25,368 bases of DNA, taken from SZUA-448 sp964602475. Lineage in GTDB: Bacteria; Bacillota; Clostridia; Lachnospirales; Lachnospiraceae. This document shows, piece after piece, positions 15,010-22,331 of this stretch; positions within the stretch are counted from its first letter, which is position 1; each line of letters starts with the position of its first letter. Under the pieces are notes generated by a model that made no database searches, was not told the origin of the DNA, and saw only the letters and a list, made by a program, of their open reading frames with translations. Both the position numbers and the translations under genes were made by a program. The stretch covers positions 1 through 25,368 of the forward strand of contig CAZRRN010000039.1 in the NCBI GenBank assembly GCA_964602475.1. The letters run 5' to 3'.

Positions 15010-16245
15010 CTATTTCCAGCTTATTGTTACTGCAGAATATGCAGACGGGAGCTCAAGACTGATATTCTTGCTTGCCACCTCGGCTGTTCCTGCTTTTCTG
15101 AAATAAATAACAGAACCCTCTGATGCTTTTGAGGTACTGATTTTAATCAATGAAGCTTTCTTTACCGTAGTCCAGCTTGCAGTATTTATGTCAAAATCAT
15201 TCTCAGGCTTTATAATTGTGTATTCATATATCTGAGAAGCTGAAGCCTGTGGAAACTGAAGAACAAGCCGTGAATCCGTATAATAATAAGTAACCTCTTT
15301 CGTGCTGTCACCTACCGTAGGCGCAGCCTTCTGTCCCGGTATTACAACGGTTGCACTTTTCGAATATGGACTTTTCTCGGTTTCTGCCTTTCTGATCAAT
15401 ACAGTAACTGTCTGGCTTCCATTTTCAAATAATGCCGCAGGTGCAATTTCCTGAATCGTCATCAGTTTTTCGCAGTCTACCCACAGCTTACCGGCTTCAT
15501 CATAATACTCCAGTGAAGTAGTTGTATTAAGCGTCATTTTTTTGACATTCACCTTAATCGACGGTGCTGCCGTTCTTGCTGCGATCGCAATCGAAACCTC
15601 TTTACTCGGTCTTGAACCGGTGCTCTTTGCTCCTGTTCCATTAATTGGTTTTGTTCTAACCACAATCTTTGTGTTTTTTATACGATATGCTTCAATCATA
15701 CAAAGAAACTCAGTATATTCTTCAGTTCCATCCTCAAGGCTTACCGTGTGCCAGCTATAGTCCGTTGTGTTTCTCCATTGAAACTCTTCTGCATCTCCGG
15801 TTTCAGAAAATGTAAACGATCCGTCAACCTTATCAAATACTGCCTTAAATGAGGTATTCTGTTTCGGAATAATTACCGAGACAATTGTCTTTACAGAATC
15901 ACCCTTAAAATAAAGACTCGTATCGGCTGTGGAAGAAACCCATGAAATATCCATTCTGTAGATGCCGTTCGCATCCATAGGTGCTTCAAGCTCATACCAG
16001 GTAGCCTTGTCAACGGAATAAGAAATAACTGCATTTCCGTTAGCAATAATCTGCATTTCCAAAGCTTCATAATCAATAATTCCGATTTCCACCGAAGACA
16101 GATCTGCCGCTTTCGCGCCTGTCTGATACCCAAGAACAGAAAGAAGTATCATTATTAATGTGAACAGCAAGGCTTTGATAATCAGCTTATAAAGTTTTCC
16201 TTCCGGCAAGCACCGTTCTTTCAGAATTATTTCGTGATTGTCCAT
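15010..16245 (-). CDS. Secreted beta-rich protein, shorter paralogue
   Basis: A 411-aa exported protein of unknown function. After a basic start it has a hydrophobic signal segment (LYKLIIKALLFTLIMILLSVL) ending GAKAADLSS. The rest is a chain of beta-rich, Thr/Ser/Lys-rich modules. It aligns along its length with the first half of the neighbouring 785-aa protein: ISWVSS...FKGD, IIPKQNTSFKAVFDK, EFQWR, RPSKEV, APSIKVN, EIAPAALF, YEYTI and SEGS.IYFR occur in the same order. No LPXTG, surface-layer or cell-wall-binding module is visible, so it is probably released or held by an uncleaved signal. The start at 16245 is favoured by a GGAAA upstream. An in-frame ATG at 16272 lies inside the RNA leader described at 16253-16312. 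Confidence 0.82.
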   Translation of the reverse strand: MDNHEIILKERCLPEGKLYKLIIKALLFTLIMILLSVLGYQTGAKAADLSSVEIGIIDYEALEMQIIANGNAVISYSVDKATWYELEAPMDANGIYRMDISWVSSTADTSLYFKGDSVKTIVSVIIPKQNTSFKAVFDKVDGSFTFSETGDAEEFQWRNTTDYSWHTVSLEDGTEEYTEFLCMIEAYRIKNTKIVVRTKPINGTGAKSTGSRPSKEVSIAIAARTAAPSIKVNVKKMTLNTTTSLEYYDEAGKLWVDCEKLMTIQEIAPAALFENGSQTVTVLIRKAETEKSPYSKSATVVIPGQKAAPTVGDSTKEVTYYYTDSRLVLQFPQASASQIYEYTIIKPENDFDINTASWTTVKKASLIKISTSKASEGSVIYFRKAGTAEVASKNISLELPSAYSAVTISWK

Positions 16246-16252
16246 ATAGTTT

Positions 16253-16312
16253 CCGTTTCTGCACTGTTTCATAGTGGTATGCTTTGTGAAGGACAGTGCG
16301 AATTCACAAAGC
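16253..16312 (-). ncRNA. Candidate cis-regulatory RNA, copy B (hairpin plus pseudoknot) before the 411-aa protein
   Basis: Minus strand: a perfect 10-bp stem GCTTTGTGAA / TTCACAAAGC (16312-16303 with 16290-16281) with a 12-nt loop. Loop bases GCACTGT (16299-16293) pair perfectly with ACAGTGC (16267-16261) downstream. The element ends GTGCAGAAACGG just before the ATG at 16245. Copy A (12816-12878) has the same stem start, the same order and the same 3' motif, with the pseudoknot changed on both sides. Confidence 0.58.
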
Positions 16313-16378
16313 GCTTTTTCATATTTTCAGATGACAATATTTATTTCCCGTAGCTTAATTGCTTACCATATGTTCCTT

Positions 16379-18736
16379 TTAATCAGCATTCAGAATTGTC
16401 AGCTTACAGCCGGTATTGATTACATATCCATTACTTAAGGTAAAAATCAAATTATTGGTAGTGGTTGAATCTGTGGATAATTTATTAATCTTAGGATTGG
16501 ACAGTTTAATACTTATAATTCCTTTTGAAACCGTTGCGGATTTCAGAATCGAATATCCTCCCCAAGTAACATCAGAAATACCTGCGCTGTAATCCTCACT
16601 GTATAATTCAAGTGTCAGTTCGTAAGTCACAACTTCAACTGTTTCAGAGCTTGTAGAACCGTCTGAATTTGTTGTTGAAATCGTTTTTGTCTCAGCAAGG
16701 CTTCCTTCAAGAATTGACCATGCAAGCGGAGCTTCACAAAGTTCAGCCGTCCGCGTCAGTTTCATACTGATTTCATCTTCAAGTATTTCACCATTGTTCA
16801 ATGTAATTACAAAATATATATATTGATTAAAGTCTTTTATTTCAGAATTCAGTTCGAAGCGGTCAACATAAACAGTTATCGTGTCTGTACGAACAGCTTC
16901 ACCTTCTCCTGATATCGCTGATCCGGATACAACAGAATAATCAGTTCCCTTAACAAGCCGGTAATTTCCGTAATCAATTGTTTCGATTCCCACTTCCACA
17001 TCTGTCAGGCTACTGTAGTCCGCAGTTTTTATGACCGTTTCTGTTCCATATTCAATCACAAATGAAAACTTATTTTCATCCGCTGAATCGTCTGATCCGA
17101 TAATCCGCTCAAAGGATGCCGTGTATTCATCATCCTCCGGATTATTAATTATTGAAGCCGGATAAATATAAAGACATACTCCACTGTCTTTCGTACTTTC
17201 TATCGTATCTGTATTTGCTAATGTAAGTTTTGCATAAAGAACTTCATCCGTTACATTATCCAGATTCTGTGTCGACGTAATTTTAGTAGTAATAATGTAA
17301 GCATCCTCATTTCCAACAGAAAAAGTATTCTTTGCTACCGTACTGCTACAGGAAGCTGTTCCCTTCGTAATTCCATAGGCATCGCAGAAAGTAATTGATT
17401 CAACTGTTGTCTTATATGCGGAATATACGGTAAAAATCAGATTTCCGTCAGAATTACCCGAATTGCAGATGCCGGCAACAGTTGTAAGTATCGTCAGCTG
17501 ATCAATCTTTGTCGCATCCGGATATACTGCTCCGGCTGTTCCTGTCAGATTGAGTTCTGCCGAAGCCAGAAGAAAATCGTCTCCTGTTCCGCGTGATTTT
17601 CTTCTGAGATACAATCTGCTTCCTTCAGAAATATCATCGGAATCCAGAGATACCGCTGTACTTGATGTAATTGTACTCCATACAGCTGTTAAATAATCCA
17701 GTGTGTCATCTTCTTCTACCACCGTGTATTCATAAGGGATACTTGAGCTTGCCGCTTTTACCTTTAATTCCAAAGTTGAAGAGCTCGTATAAAGCAGGCT
17801 GATTCCTTCTTTATCAACATCCGGTGCTTCTTTCTGAACCGGAACCGTAACCGTAGAAATATAAGATACCTGTGTCGAAGATGTTGCTTTTTTCTTAAAT
17901 TGAATTGATACTTCAGTTTGTGTTGTATTTTTATTATACAGCGCTGCAGGAGCGACATCACTCAGCTTAAGACTTGAGCTGTCCGGTGTGTACCACTCCG
18001 AGGTGGTTCCGTCCTCATATAAATACCGGTAAATAAGTCCTGATACCGAATCAATACAAAATTTGGACCCATTGATGCTGACCGACGGTGCAGCTGATTT
18101 CTTAGTAATCTTTACTGCAACCTCTTTGCTCGGACGCATCCCTACGCCATCTACATCTCCATTGACCGGAGCAAGACGAAAATAAACCGTAGCACCGTTT
18201 CCATACAGATATTCCAGTTCGGATGAAATTGTTTCTGTATTAACTTCATTCCAGGTTGTACTTCCGTTCTTTCTCCATTCTATCGTTCTTCCGGAAGTAT
18301 TTGTAAAGCTCATTGTACCCTTAGCCATTAAAAAGCTTGCTTTGAAGTTTGTTACCTGTTTTGGAAGCTTCACTGTCAGAACCTCTTCCGACTTGTTTCC
18401 TTTAAAGGTTATAGTATAGTTAGCAGACACAGAAACCCATGAGATATTCAGCGTAATTGTACCATCTGAAGAAAAACCTCCAGGAATCATTTCCCATACT
18501 TTTTTTGAAGAATCAGAAAAATATGCTGTCGTGTCATTGCCAGGCGAATATAGCGTAATAGTGCTTTCATTATAGTCGATTTCTTTTACTTCCAGCATTT
18601 GCTGTGCTGCTTTCGGCTGTATTGCAGTCGAACATAAAACAGCCAGTAAAACAATTCCTGCTGCAACTGCTAATTTTGTACTCAGATTTCGAACAGAATG
18701 CTTATTTTTATATTTTAGGATATGTTTTATCTCCAT
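16379..18736 (-). CDS. Large secreted beta-rich protein, longer paralogue
   Basis: A 785-aa exported protein of unknown function. The ATG at 18736 has AGGAG at 6 nt; the open frame extends further upstream but without a usable start. A signal segment (about 20-37: LAVAAGIVLLAVLCSTAI, cleavage after PKA) leads to residues of about 40-405, colinear with the 411-aa neighbour (ISWVSVSA...FKGNK, LPKQVTNFKASF, IEWRKNG, RPSKEV, APSVSIN, DVAPAALYN, YEYTVV, SEGSRLYLRR). The C-terminal half (about 410-785) is unique here, Thr/Ser/Asp-rich, with repeated segments of the 'ITLNNGEI/FTLSNGYV' kind. No cell-wall anchor is seen. Probably a surface or matrix protein; the two genes look like a duplication followed by domain gain or loss. 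No terminator separates them, so cotranscription is likely. Confidence 0.85.
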   Translation of the reverse strand: MEIKHILKYKNKHSVRNLSTKLAVAAGIVLLAVLCSTAIQPKAAQQMLEVKEIDYNESTITLYSPGNDTTAYFSDSSKKVWEMIPGGFSSDGTITLNISWVSVSANYTITFKGNKSEEVLTVKLPKQVTNFKASFLMAKGTMSFTNTSGRTIEWRKNGSTTWNEVNTETISSELEYLYGNGATVYFRLAPVNGDVDGVGMRPSKEVAVKITKKSAAPSVSINGSKFCIDSVSGLIYRYLYEDGTTSEWYTPDSSSLKLSDVAPAALYNKNTTQTEVSIQFKKKATSSTQVSYISTVTVPVQKEAPDVDKEGISLLYTSSSTLELKVKAASSSIPYEYTVVEEDDTLDYLTAVWSTITSSTAVSLDSDDISEGSRLYLRRKSRGTGDDFLLASAELNLTGTAGAVYPDATKIDQLTILTTVAGICNSGNSDGNLIFTVYSAYKTTVESITFCDAYGITKGTASCSSTVAKNTFSVGNEDAYIITTKITSTQNLDNVTDEVLYAKLTLANTDTIESTKDSGVCLYIYPASIINNPEDDEYTASFERIIGSDDSADENKFSFVIEYGTETVIKTADYSSLTDVEVGIETIDYGNYRLVKGTDYSVVSGSAISGEGEAVRTDTITVYVDRFELNSEIKDFNQYIYFVITLNNGEILEDEISMKLTRTAELCEAPLAWSILEGSLAETKTISTTNSDGSTSSETVEVVTYELTLELYSEDYSAGISDVTWGGYSILKSATVSKGIISIKLSNPKINKLSTDSTTTNNLIFTLSNGYVINTGCKLTILNAD

Positions 18737-18909
18737 ATTTTTCTCCTTTTGCATAACTTTAATAACGATTGTCACACACCGGCAATCTGCAAATATTGAA
18801 GCACCTATACATCCTTGTTGAGTCTTTTGCATCCATGCATTAGAAATGAATTTCTTAGAATACTACATCTAGATAATCATAACGACTTATTATCAATATC
18901 GTCTTATTT

Positions 18910-18964
18910 TAAAATAACTTAACCCCCAATTTTAAATTAGTGTAATTTAAGATTGAGGGTTAAG
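18910..18964 (-). terminator. Long hairpin terminator after trxA
   Basis: Arms 18918-18939 and 18943-18964 pair over 22 positions around a 3-nt loop, with two differences, one of which becomes a G-U pair in either strand's RNA. On the minus strand the stem is followed by TTATTTT. It starts 20 nt after the trxA stop and precedes the 785-aa gene. Confidence 0.75.
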
Positions 18965-18984
18965 CCATCTGTTATCATCATTGC

Positions 18985-19290
18985 TTAAAGCATCGAAAGC
19001 ACATCTGCTTTGCTTCTTACACCGACTGCTTTGTTTTTGATCTGACCCTGTTCCATAACAATCAGAGTAGGAATACTCATAATATCGAACTTCCCTGCAA
19101 GCTCCTGTTCCTCGTCAACATTGATCTTTCCTGTCTTAATATCGCTTCTTTCTTCCCCGATTGAGTCAACAATCGGACTCAGCATTCTGCACGGTCCGCA
19201 CCAGCTTGCCCAAAAATCAAGCAGAACCGGCTTGTCCGATTTCATAACTTCCTGTTCAAAATTTGTTTTTGTTATTGTAATTACAGACAT
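18985..19290 (-). CDS. trxA: Thioredoxin
   Basis: Small cytosolic disulfide reductase of 101 aa, typical for Firmicutes thioredoxin. It has the active site WCGPC (Trp30, Cys31-Cys34) in DFWASWCGPC, cis-Pro in SIPTLIV and the C-terminal helix region. The ATG at 19290 follows AGGAG at about 6 nt. It is alone or cotranscribed with the preceding membrane-protein gene (75-bp gap), with a strong terminator behind it. No thioredoxin reductase gene is adjacent, which is common. Confidence 0.96.
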   Translation of the reverse strand: MSVITITKTNFEQEVMKSDKPVLLDFWASWCGPCRMLSPIVDSIGEERSDIKTGKINVDEEQELAGKFDIMSIPTLIVMEQGQIKNKAVGVRSKADVLSML

Positions 19291-19365
19291 TTTTACTCCT
19301 TTCTTTTAATGATTCTATCTTATTGTTCCATATATAAAACTCTTTATACGAAATTGTCCGTTACT

Positions 19366-19713
19366 TTATTCGGATTTATTTTGCTCGATAACAGTTTCAG
19401 ACAGCACTGCCGATTCACTAATCTCAGAAGCTTCCTGTGCAGGCTTTTTTCTTCCTGCTGAATAAGGGTTAACATTTTCTCTATGCGGAACCGGCTGACT
19501 TCCACTATTTACAACCCAGCTTAAAACGGCTGTATAAATGAACAGACCAAGAGGCCATAGAATAAGTGCAACCCAGAATGGCCACATCGGCCAATCAAGA
19601 ACAAAATGTAAAACTAATAAAATAGTTGCAGGAATCGCCCCCTCCGGGTTAATCAGAAGGTTAATGACAAATGCCAGAATAAAACTACCATCATTGTTCT
19701 TTCTGTGTCTCAT
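19366..19713 (-). CDS. Small two-helix membrane protein of unknown function
   Basis: A 115-aa product. It has a basic start (MRHRKNNDGS) and hydrophobic segments at about 11-33 (ILAFVINLLI, then AIPATILLVLHFVL after a short break) and 41-66 (WPMWPFWVALILWPLGLFIYTAVLSWVV). The hydrophilic tail is rich in Pro, Lys, Glu and Ser (NPYSAGRKKPAQEASEISES). No domain is recognised. Such proteins near thioredoxin genes have no known role that I can state. The start follows AAGGAT at about 8 nt. Confidence 0.7.
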   Translation of the reverse strand: MRHRKNNDGSFILAFVINLLINPEGAIPATILLVLHFVLDWPMWPFWVALILWPLGLFIYTAVLSWVVNSGSQPVPHRENVNPYSAGRKKPAQEASEISESAVLSETVIEQNKSE

Positions 19714-19735
19714 CTTGTTATCCTTTCGATAATTA

Positions 19736-20041
19736 CTACAATTCTGCTAAATCAACATAGTTTCTGTTCATCCAAAGTTGTAATCTACATTTTTCTATGT
19801 TTTTTTGATAAAAAACCGACTCCTCGTTTCTATACATTTCGGTATATCCAAGTTTTTTATAAAAGCTATTTGTCCTTGAATTCCACACCGGAGTTTCAAG
19901 ACGAATTGTATCAATGCCATCCTTATCTTTTCTTGGAATGATATGAATATGAAAATGAAATGCCAGCGCATTCTCGTCTTCATATACCCGCAGTCCTGTA
20001 ATTTTCCCACTTGCTATTTTGCAAAAAATATAATCATCCAT
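19736..20041 (-). pseudogene. HIT-GNAT chimeric remnant
   Basis: An in-frame 101-aa frame that joins pieces of two families. Residues 1-28 (MDDYIFCKIASGKI...VYEDENALAF) are the start of a HIT (histidine triad) nucleotide-binding protein. Residues 29-38 (HFHIHIIPRK) are its catalytic HxHxH segment, but the roughly 60-70 residues normally between them are missing. From residue 46 (IRLETPVWNSRTNSFYKKLGY) it becomes the C-terminus of a GNAT acetyltransferase. Neither fold can be complete, so it is most likely a product of two deletions rather than a working fusion. Its ATG overlaps the end of the helix-turn-helix gene by 8 bp, so it may still be translated. Confidence 0.75.
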
Positions 20042-21527
20042 TTAACCCACTCTCCTGCACTGTTTCTGCAAATGACGTTATACTTTGCTTTTGCGTTCGG
20101 TATGCTACGCTTTGGCACTGTTTTACAAGATATGCCCAGAATGCTGCCGTCATATTCTGTTCACTGAAGGCGAAAACTGTTGACGGCGATTCCGTGCGCG
20201 CCATTAATATACCGACATCCTCTTTACCCCAAATCATAATTATGGATTCTATATGACCGGACATGAGAGCAGTATAGTTTTTGTGTTCTTTCATTAGCGA
20301 GAGTATATGCTCAAGATGCAATGCGTACTCCTCCTTTGTGTAGAAAAGAGTTTCCGAGCGGAACATATCCGCCATTGGTAACGGAATTGTATCACTGTCT
20401 TTCGGCGCAGTTGTAATGATTTCCGTAAACGGACGGCTTAAATTGACATCAAGTAGACCAAAGCAATGCCGCCAAAGCTCATAAAACTGCGGTAGATTAT
20501 GGCGTTTCGCTATTGAGCGCGCGACTTCCTCCGGCATAGTCATCAATGACGGTACCGGAGTGAGCATGACAGCGGACGCTTCGTTTGCAGAAAAGTCGAT
20601 AAAATCTTCAAAATATCTCTCCGCGTTGACCGCGCCGAATATTCTCATCAAAGGACGGCAGAGAGAAAAATATCTCTCATATTCAGCGACAAGTGCCAAA
20701 ATTGCTGACGGCTGTTCAATATACAGATTGAGCATTTCATCGCTGTTATGGCTTACCGAGCTTGCTATAACTGCCGCCGTTTTCGGTGCTATAAACATTG
20801 TCCTCTGGAAAACACCATCTCGCAGCTTTGGATAATAATACGGTTCAATAAGCCCGGTGACATAAACCGGAACCCATTTTGTTACGGCTTCCATCATCTC
20901 GTCGGCGTTGCGATTGATTGTATGAACGATTTTGATTCTGTTTCCCTGACGCAGAACAGCTGTTAAAAGCTCCGCCCATCGTTTTCCGAACACGGCGTCC
21001 TCGGTCATCCAGCTCATTTCTTCATCTGAAAAAAGCAAAAGCGTCTGCGAGTTGCTTTCATTTATAACCGCCGTAAGAAAACGAATAACCGCTGCACGCT
21101 TGCCGTCGTTTCCAATATAATAACAGCCATCAAGTGTTTTCACAACGTTTTCTTCTAACCTTACAGGCGGACTTTGATGCGGCTGACGCACGGACGCGAA
21201 GCCGGCAACAAAAGCTGCGGCAGCGTTTGCCGCACTGTCTGTTCTTTCGTTCAGCCACGCACAGATGAGCTTTGCAGTAGTTTCTTCTTCTTTCGGAAAT
21301 TCAGCGATATGAAGCATTCCGCAAAGTACATTTTTCTGAAAATCATCCTTGATATTCCGCGCAAAAAAACGGGATATCGGCAATATATAGTTCTGATTTT
21401 TCGGTGGCACACGACTGCCGTGACGTAAACGGCTGATATGCGACGCGTCCATTTTTACAGCAGCGGCAAGAACGCTGTTCTGTGTTCCCGTAATATCCAT
21501 TAGATAATTTAGCTTTTCATAAAACAC
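20034..21527 (-). CDS. Helix-turn-helix (XRE-like) regulator with large unknown C-terminal domain
   Basis: A 497-aa protein beginning with a Cro/C1-type HTH: YEKLNYLMDITGTQNSVLAA then KMDASHISRLRHGSRVPP, with the recognition helix around residues 30-40. The remaining 430 residues are predicted soluble and carry no domain I can name. They include an FFTxEE-like segment (LFYTKEEYALHLEHIL) and many short hydrophobic strands, so they may sense a ligand or partner. The GTG at 21527 is 9 nt from AGGGG; a second GTG at 21536 touches that site and is less likely. The gene is visibly richer in GC and in CG dinucleotides than the genes to its left, which supports recent transfer. The last 8 bp overlap the HIT-GNAT remnant. 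Confidence 0.75.
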   Translation of the reverse strand: MFYEKLNYLMDITGTQNSVLAAAVKMDASHISRLRHGSRVPPKNQNYILPISRFFARNIKDDFQKNVLCGMLHIAEFPKEEETTAKLICAWLNERTDSAANAAAAFVAGFASVRQPHQSPPVRLEENVVKTLDGCYYIGNDGKRAAVIRFLTAVINESNSQTLLLFSDEEMSWMTEDAVFGKRWAELLTAVLRQGNRIKIVHTINRNADEMMEAVTKWVPVYVTGLIEPYYYPKLRDGVFQRTMFIAPKTAAVIASSVSHNSDEMLNLYIEQPSAILALVAEYERYFSLCRPLMRIFGAVNAERYFEDFIDFSANEASAVMLTPVPSLMTMPEEVARSIAKRHNLPQFYELWRHCFGLLDVNLSRPFTEIITTAPKDSDTIPLPMADMFRSETLFYTKEEYALHLEHILSLMKEHKNYTALMSGHIESIIMIWGKEDVGILMARTESPSTVFAFSEQNMTAAFWAYLVKQCQSVAYRTQKQSITSFAETVQESGLNG

Positions 21528-21632
21528 ACAAATCACCCCTTTAAACTATTATAACATACGTTTATGAGGCGTCAATAATTTTATAATAAGCCTGAGGCGA
21601 GACAAGAGAGCGTCACCGAACAAATCACCCCT
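21528..21632. repeat. 13-bp direct repeat framing the upstream region of the HTH gene
   Basis: ACAAATCACCCCT occurs at 21528-21540 and again at 21620-21632, 92 bp apart. The first copy covers the ribosome binding site and start of the HTH gene. The second overlaps the hairpin after the ferredoxin gene. It could be a regulator-binding repeat or a trace of a short duplication or insertion. Confidence 0.5.
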
Positions 21633-21667
21633 GGCGACCGATAACGGCTGTCGGGGGTGTGCTTTTA
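21626..21667 (+). terminator. Stem-loop between ferredoxin and HTH genes
   Basis: Arms 21626-21640 and 21645-21659 pair at 14 of 15 positions in plus-strand RNA (three G-U), with an ATAA loop and TGTGCTTTT after it. In the minus-strand direction, in which the genes run, it has three mismatches and no T-run. Its function is therefore uncertain. Confidence 0.4.
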
Positions 21668-21856
21668 TCCTTCCAACAAAAGAGCTTTTTTTGGGCAAAA
21701 TGTTGTACATTTACCACACTTGATACATGCTTTTGAATCCACAGTCGGTGCATCAAATCCGTTTTGAGACAGTGCTCCGACGGGACAGATAGCAACCGAC
21801 GGGCACGGATGATTCTGCGGACAGTTAGTAATAATAACTTTTAACTGCTTTTCCAT
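21665..21856 (-). CDS. Small 4Fe-4S ferredoxin-like protein
   Basis: A 63-aa protein. The C-terminal half carries a standard cluster motif CIKCGKCTTFCPKKAL (Cys44, 47, 50, 54). The N-terminal half has Cys12, Cys18 and Cys24 in NCPQNHPCPSVAICPVGAL, which resembles the second half of a 2[4Fe-4S] ferredoxin but with wider, atypical spacing, so one or two clusters are possible. It would serve as an electron carrier or a small Fe-S sensor. The ATG at 21856 has only a weak AAGAGA-type ribosome binding site. It stands alone between the HTH regulator and the excisionase-like gene. No redox enzyme partner is nearby. Confidence 0.85.
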   Translation of the reverse strand: MEKQLKVIITNCPQNHPCPSVAICPVGALSQNGFDAPTVDSKACIKCGKCTTFCPKKALLLEG

Positions 21857-21983
21857 ATTAGTAGTTCTCTTTTTTTGCCATACTGCTTACCTCATTTTTC
21901 ATATATCAATTTATGGCTACTGTTCCTGTTAAAGCAACTATTCGAAATTCGTGAATAACTGAAACAGAATGTTTGTTCAACCG

Positions 21984-22172
21984 TTATTTAGCAGCAGTGC
22001 TGCGTGACTCCATCCAAGCATCCACATCACTGATTCTGAATTTCCACAGTCTGCCGATTCTTGTGGCAGGCATATTGTGCTTTTCTATCCACAGCAAAAC
22101 AGTATCACGGCTAACCCCTAAGTGGGCAGTAATCTCTTTCATTGAGCACCAACGCTCTGCGTTTATATCCAT
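21984..22172 (-). CDS. Excisionase/AlpA-like helix-turn-helix protein
   Basis: A 62-aa DNA-binding protein of the MerR-like excisionase (AlpA) family. It has the winged-HTH signature MKEITAHLGVSRDTVLLWIEK (helices 2-3), followed by MPATRIGRLWKFRISDVDAWM, the usual wing and last helix of this family. The start at 22172 has GAGGA at 5 nt; a GTG at 22184 lacks one. Such proteins control excision of integrative elements or phages, or act as small regulators. No integrase gene is next to it in this window, so the excision role is inference. It lies downstream of the AbiE-like pair behind a strong terminator. Confidence 0.85.
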   Translation of the reverse strand: MDINAERWCSMKEITAHLGVSRDTVLLWIEKHNMPATRIGRLWKFRISDVDAWMESRSTAAK

Positions 22173-22282
22173 AATAGTCCTCACTTTCAGCAGAATACAA
22201 TTATATAAATAACATCATACTACAAATCCTCTGTTTTTGCAAGTTTATCTCGGTTTAATTCAGAATTGTATTACTTATCAAC

Positions 22283-22317
22283 GAAAAAAGAGGTAACACA
22301 GCTATGGTGTTACCTCT
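22283..22317 (-). terminator. Terminator of the AbiE-like operon
   Basis: Perfect 11-bp stem AGAGGTAACAC (22289-22299) / GTGTTACCTCT (22307-22317) with a 7-nt loop. On the minus strand it is followed by a run of six T, 15 nt after the toxin gene's stop. Confidence 0.92.
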
Positions 22318-22331
22318 TCTAAAAGATTACA

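Noticed and set aside
18737..18832. N-terminal extension of the 785-aa protein to 817 aa
   Set aside because: No ribosome binding site at the longer start, and the signal peptide follows naturally from the ATG at 18736, which has AGGAG at 6 nt.
18737..18850. c-di-GMP-I riboswitch before the 785-aa secreted protein (minus-strand GGATGCAAAAG and GATTGCCGG resemble parts of the GEMM aptamer)
   Set aside because: The partner segment GGCAAACC and the GNRA-capped first stem are absent, and the GATTGCCGG part forms its own hairpin with CAATC. The resemblance is partial and unconvincing.
20054..20066. CTGCACTGTTTC shared with leader copy B, taken as a possible third copy of the RNA element
   Set aside because: It lies inside the HTH coding sequence with no hairpin or pseudoknot partner around it, so it is a chance match.
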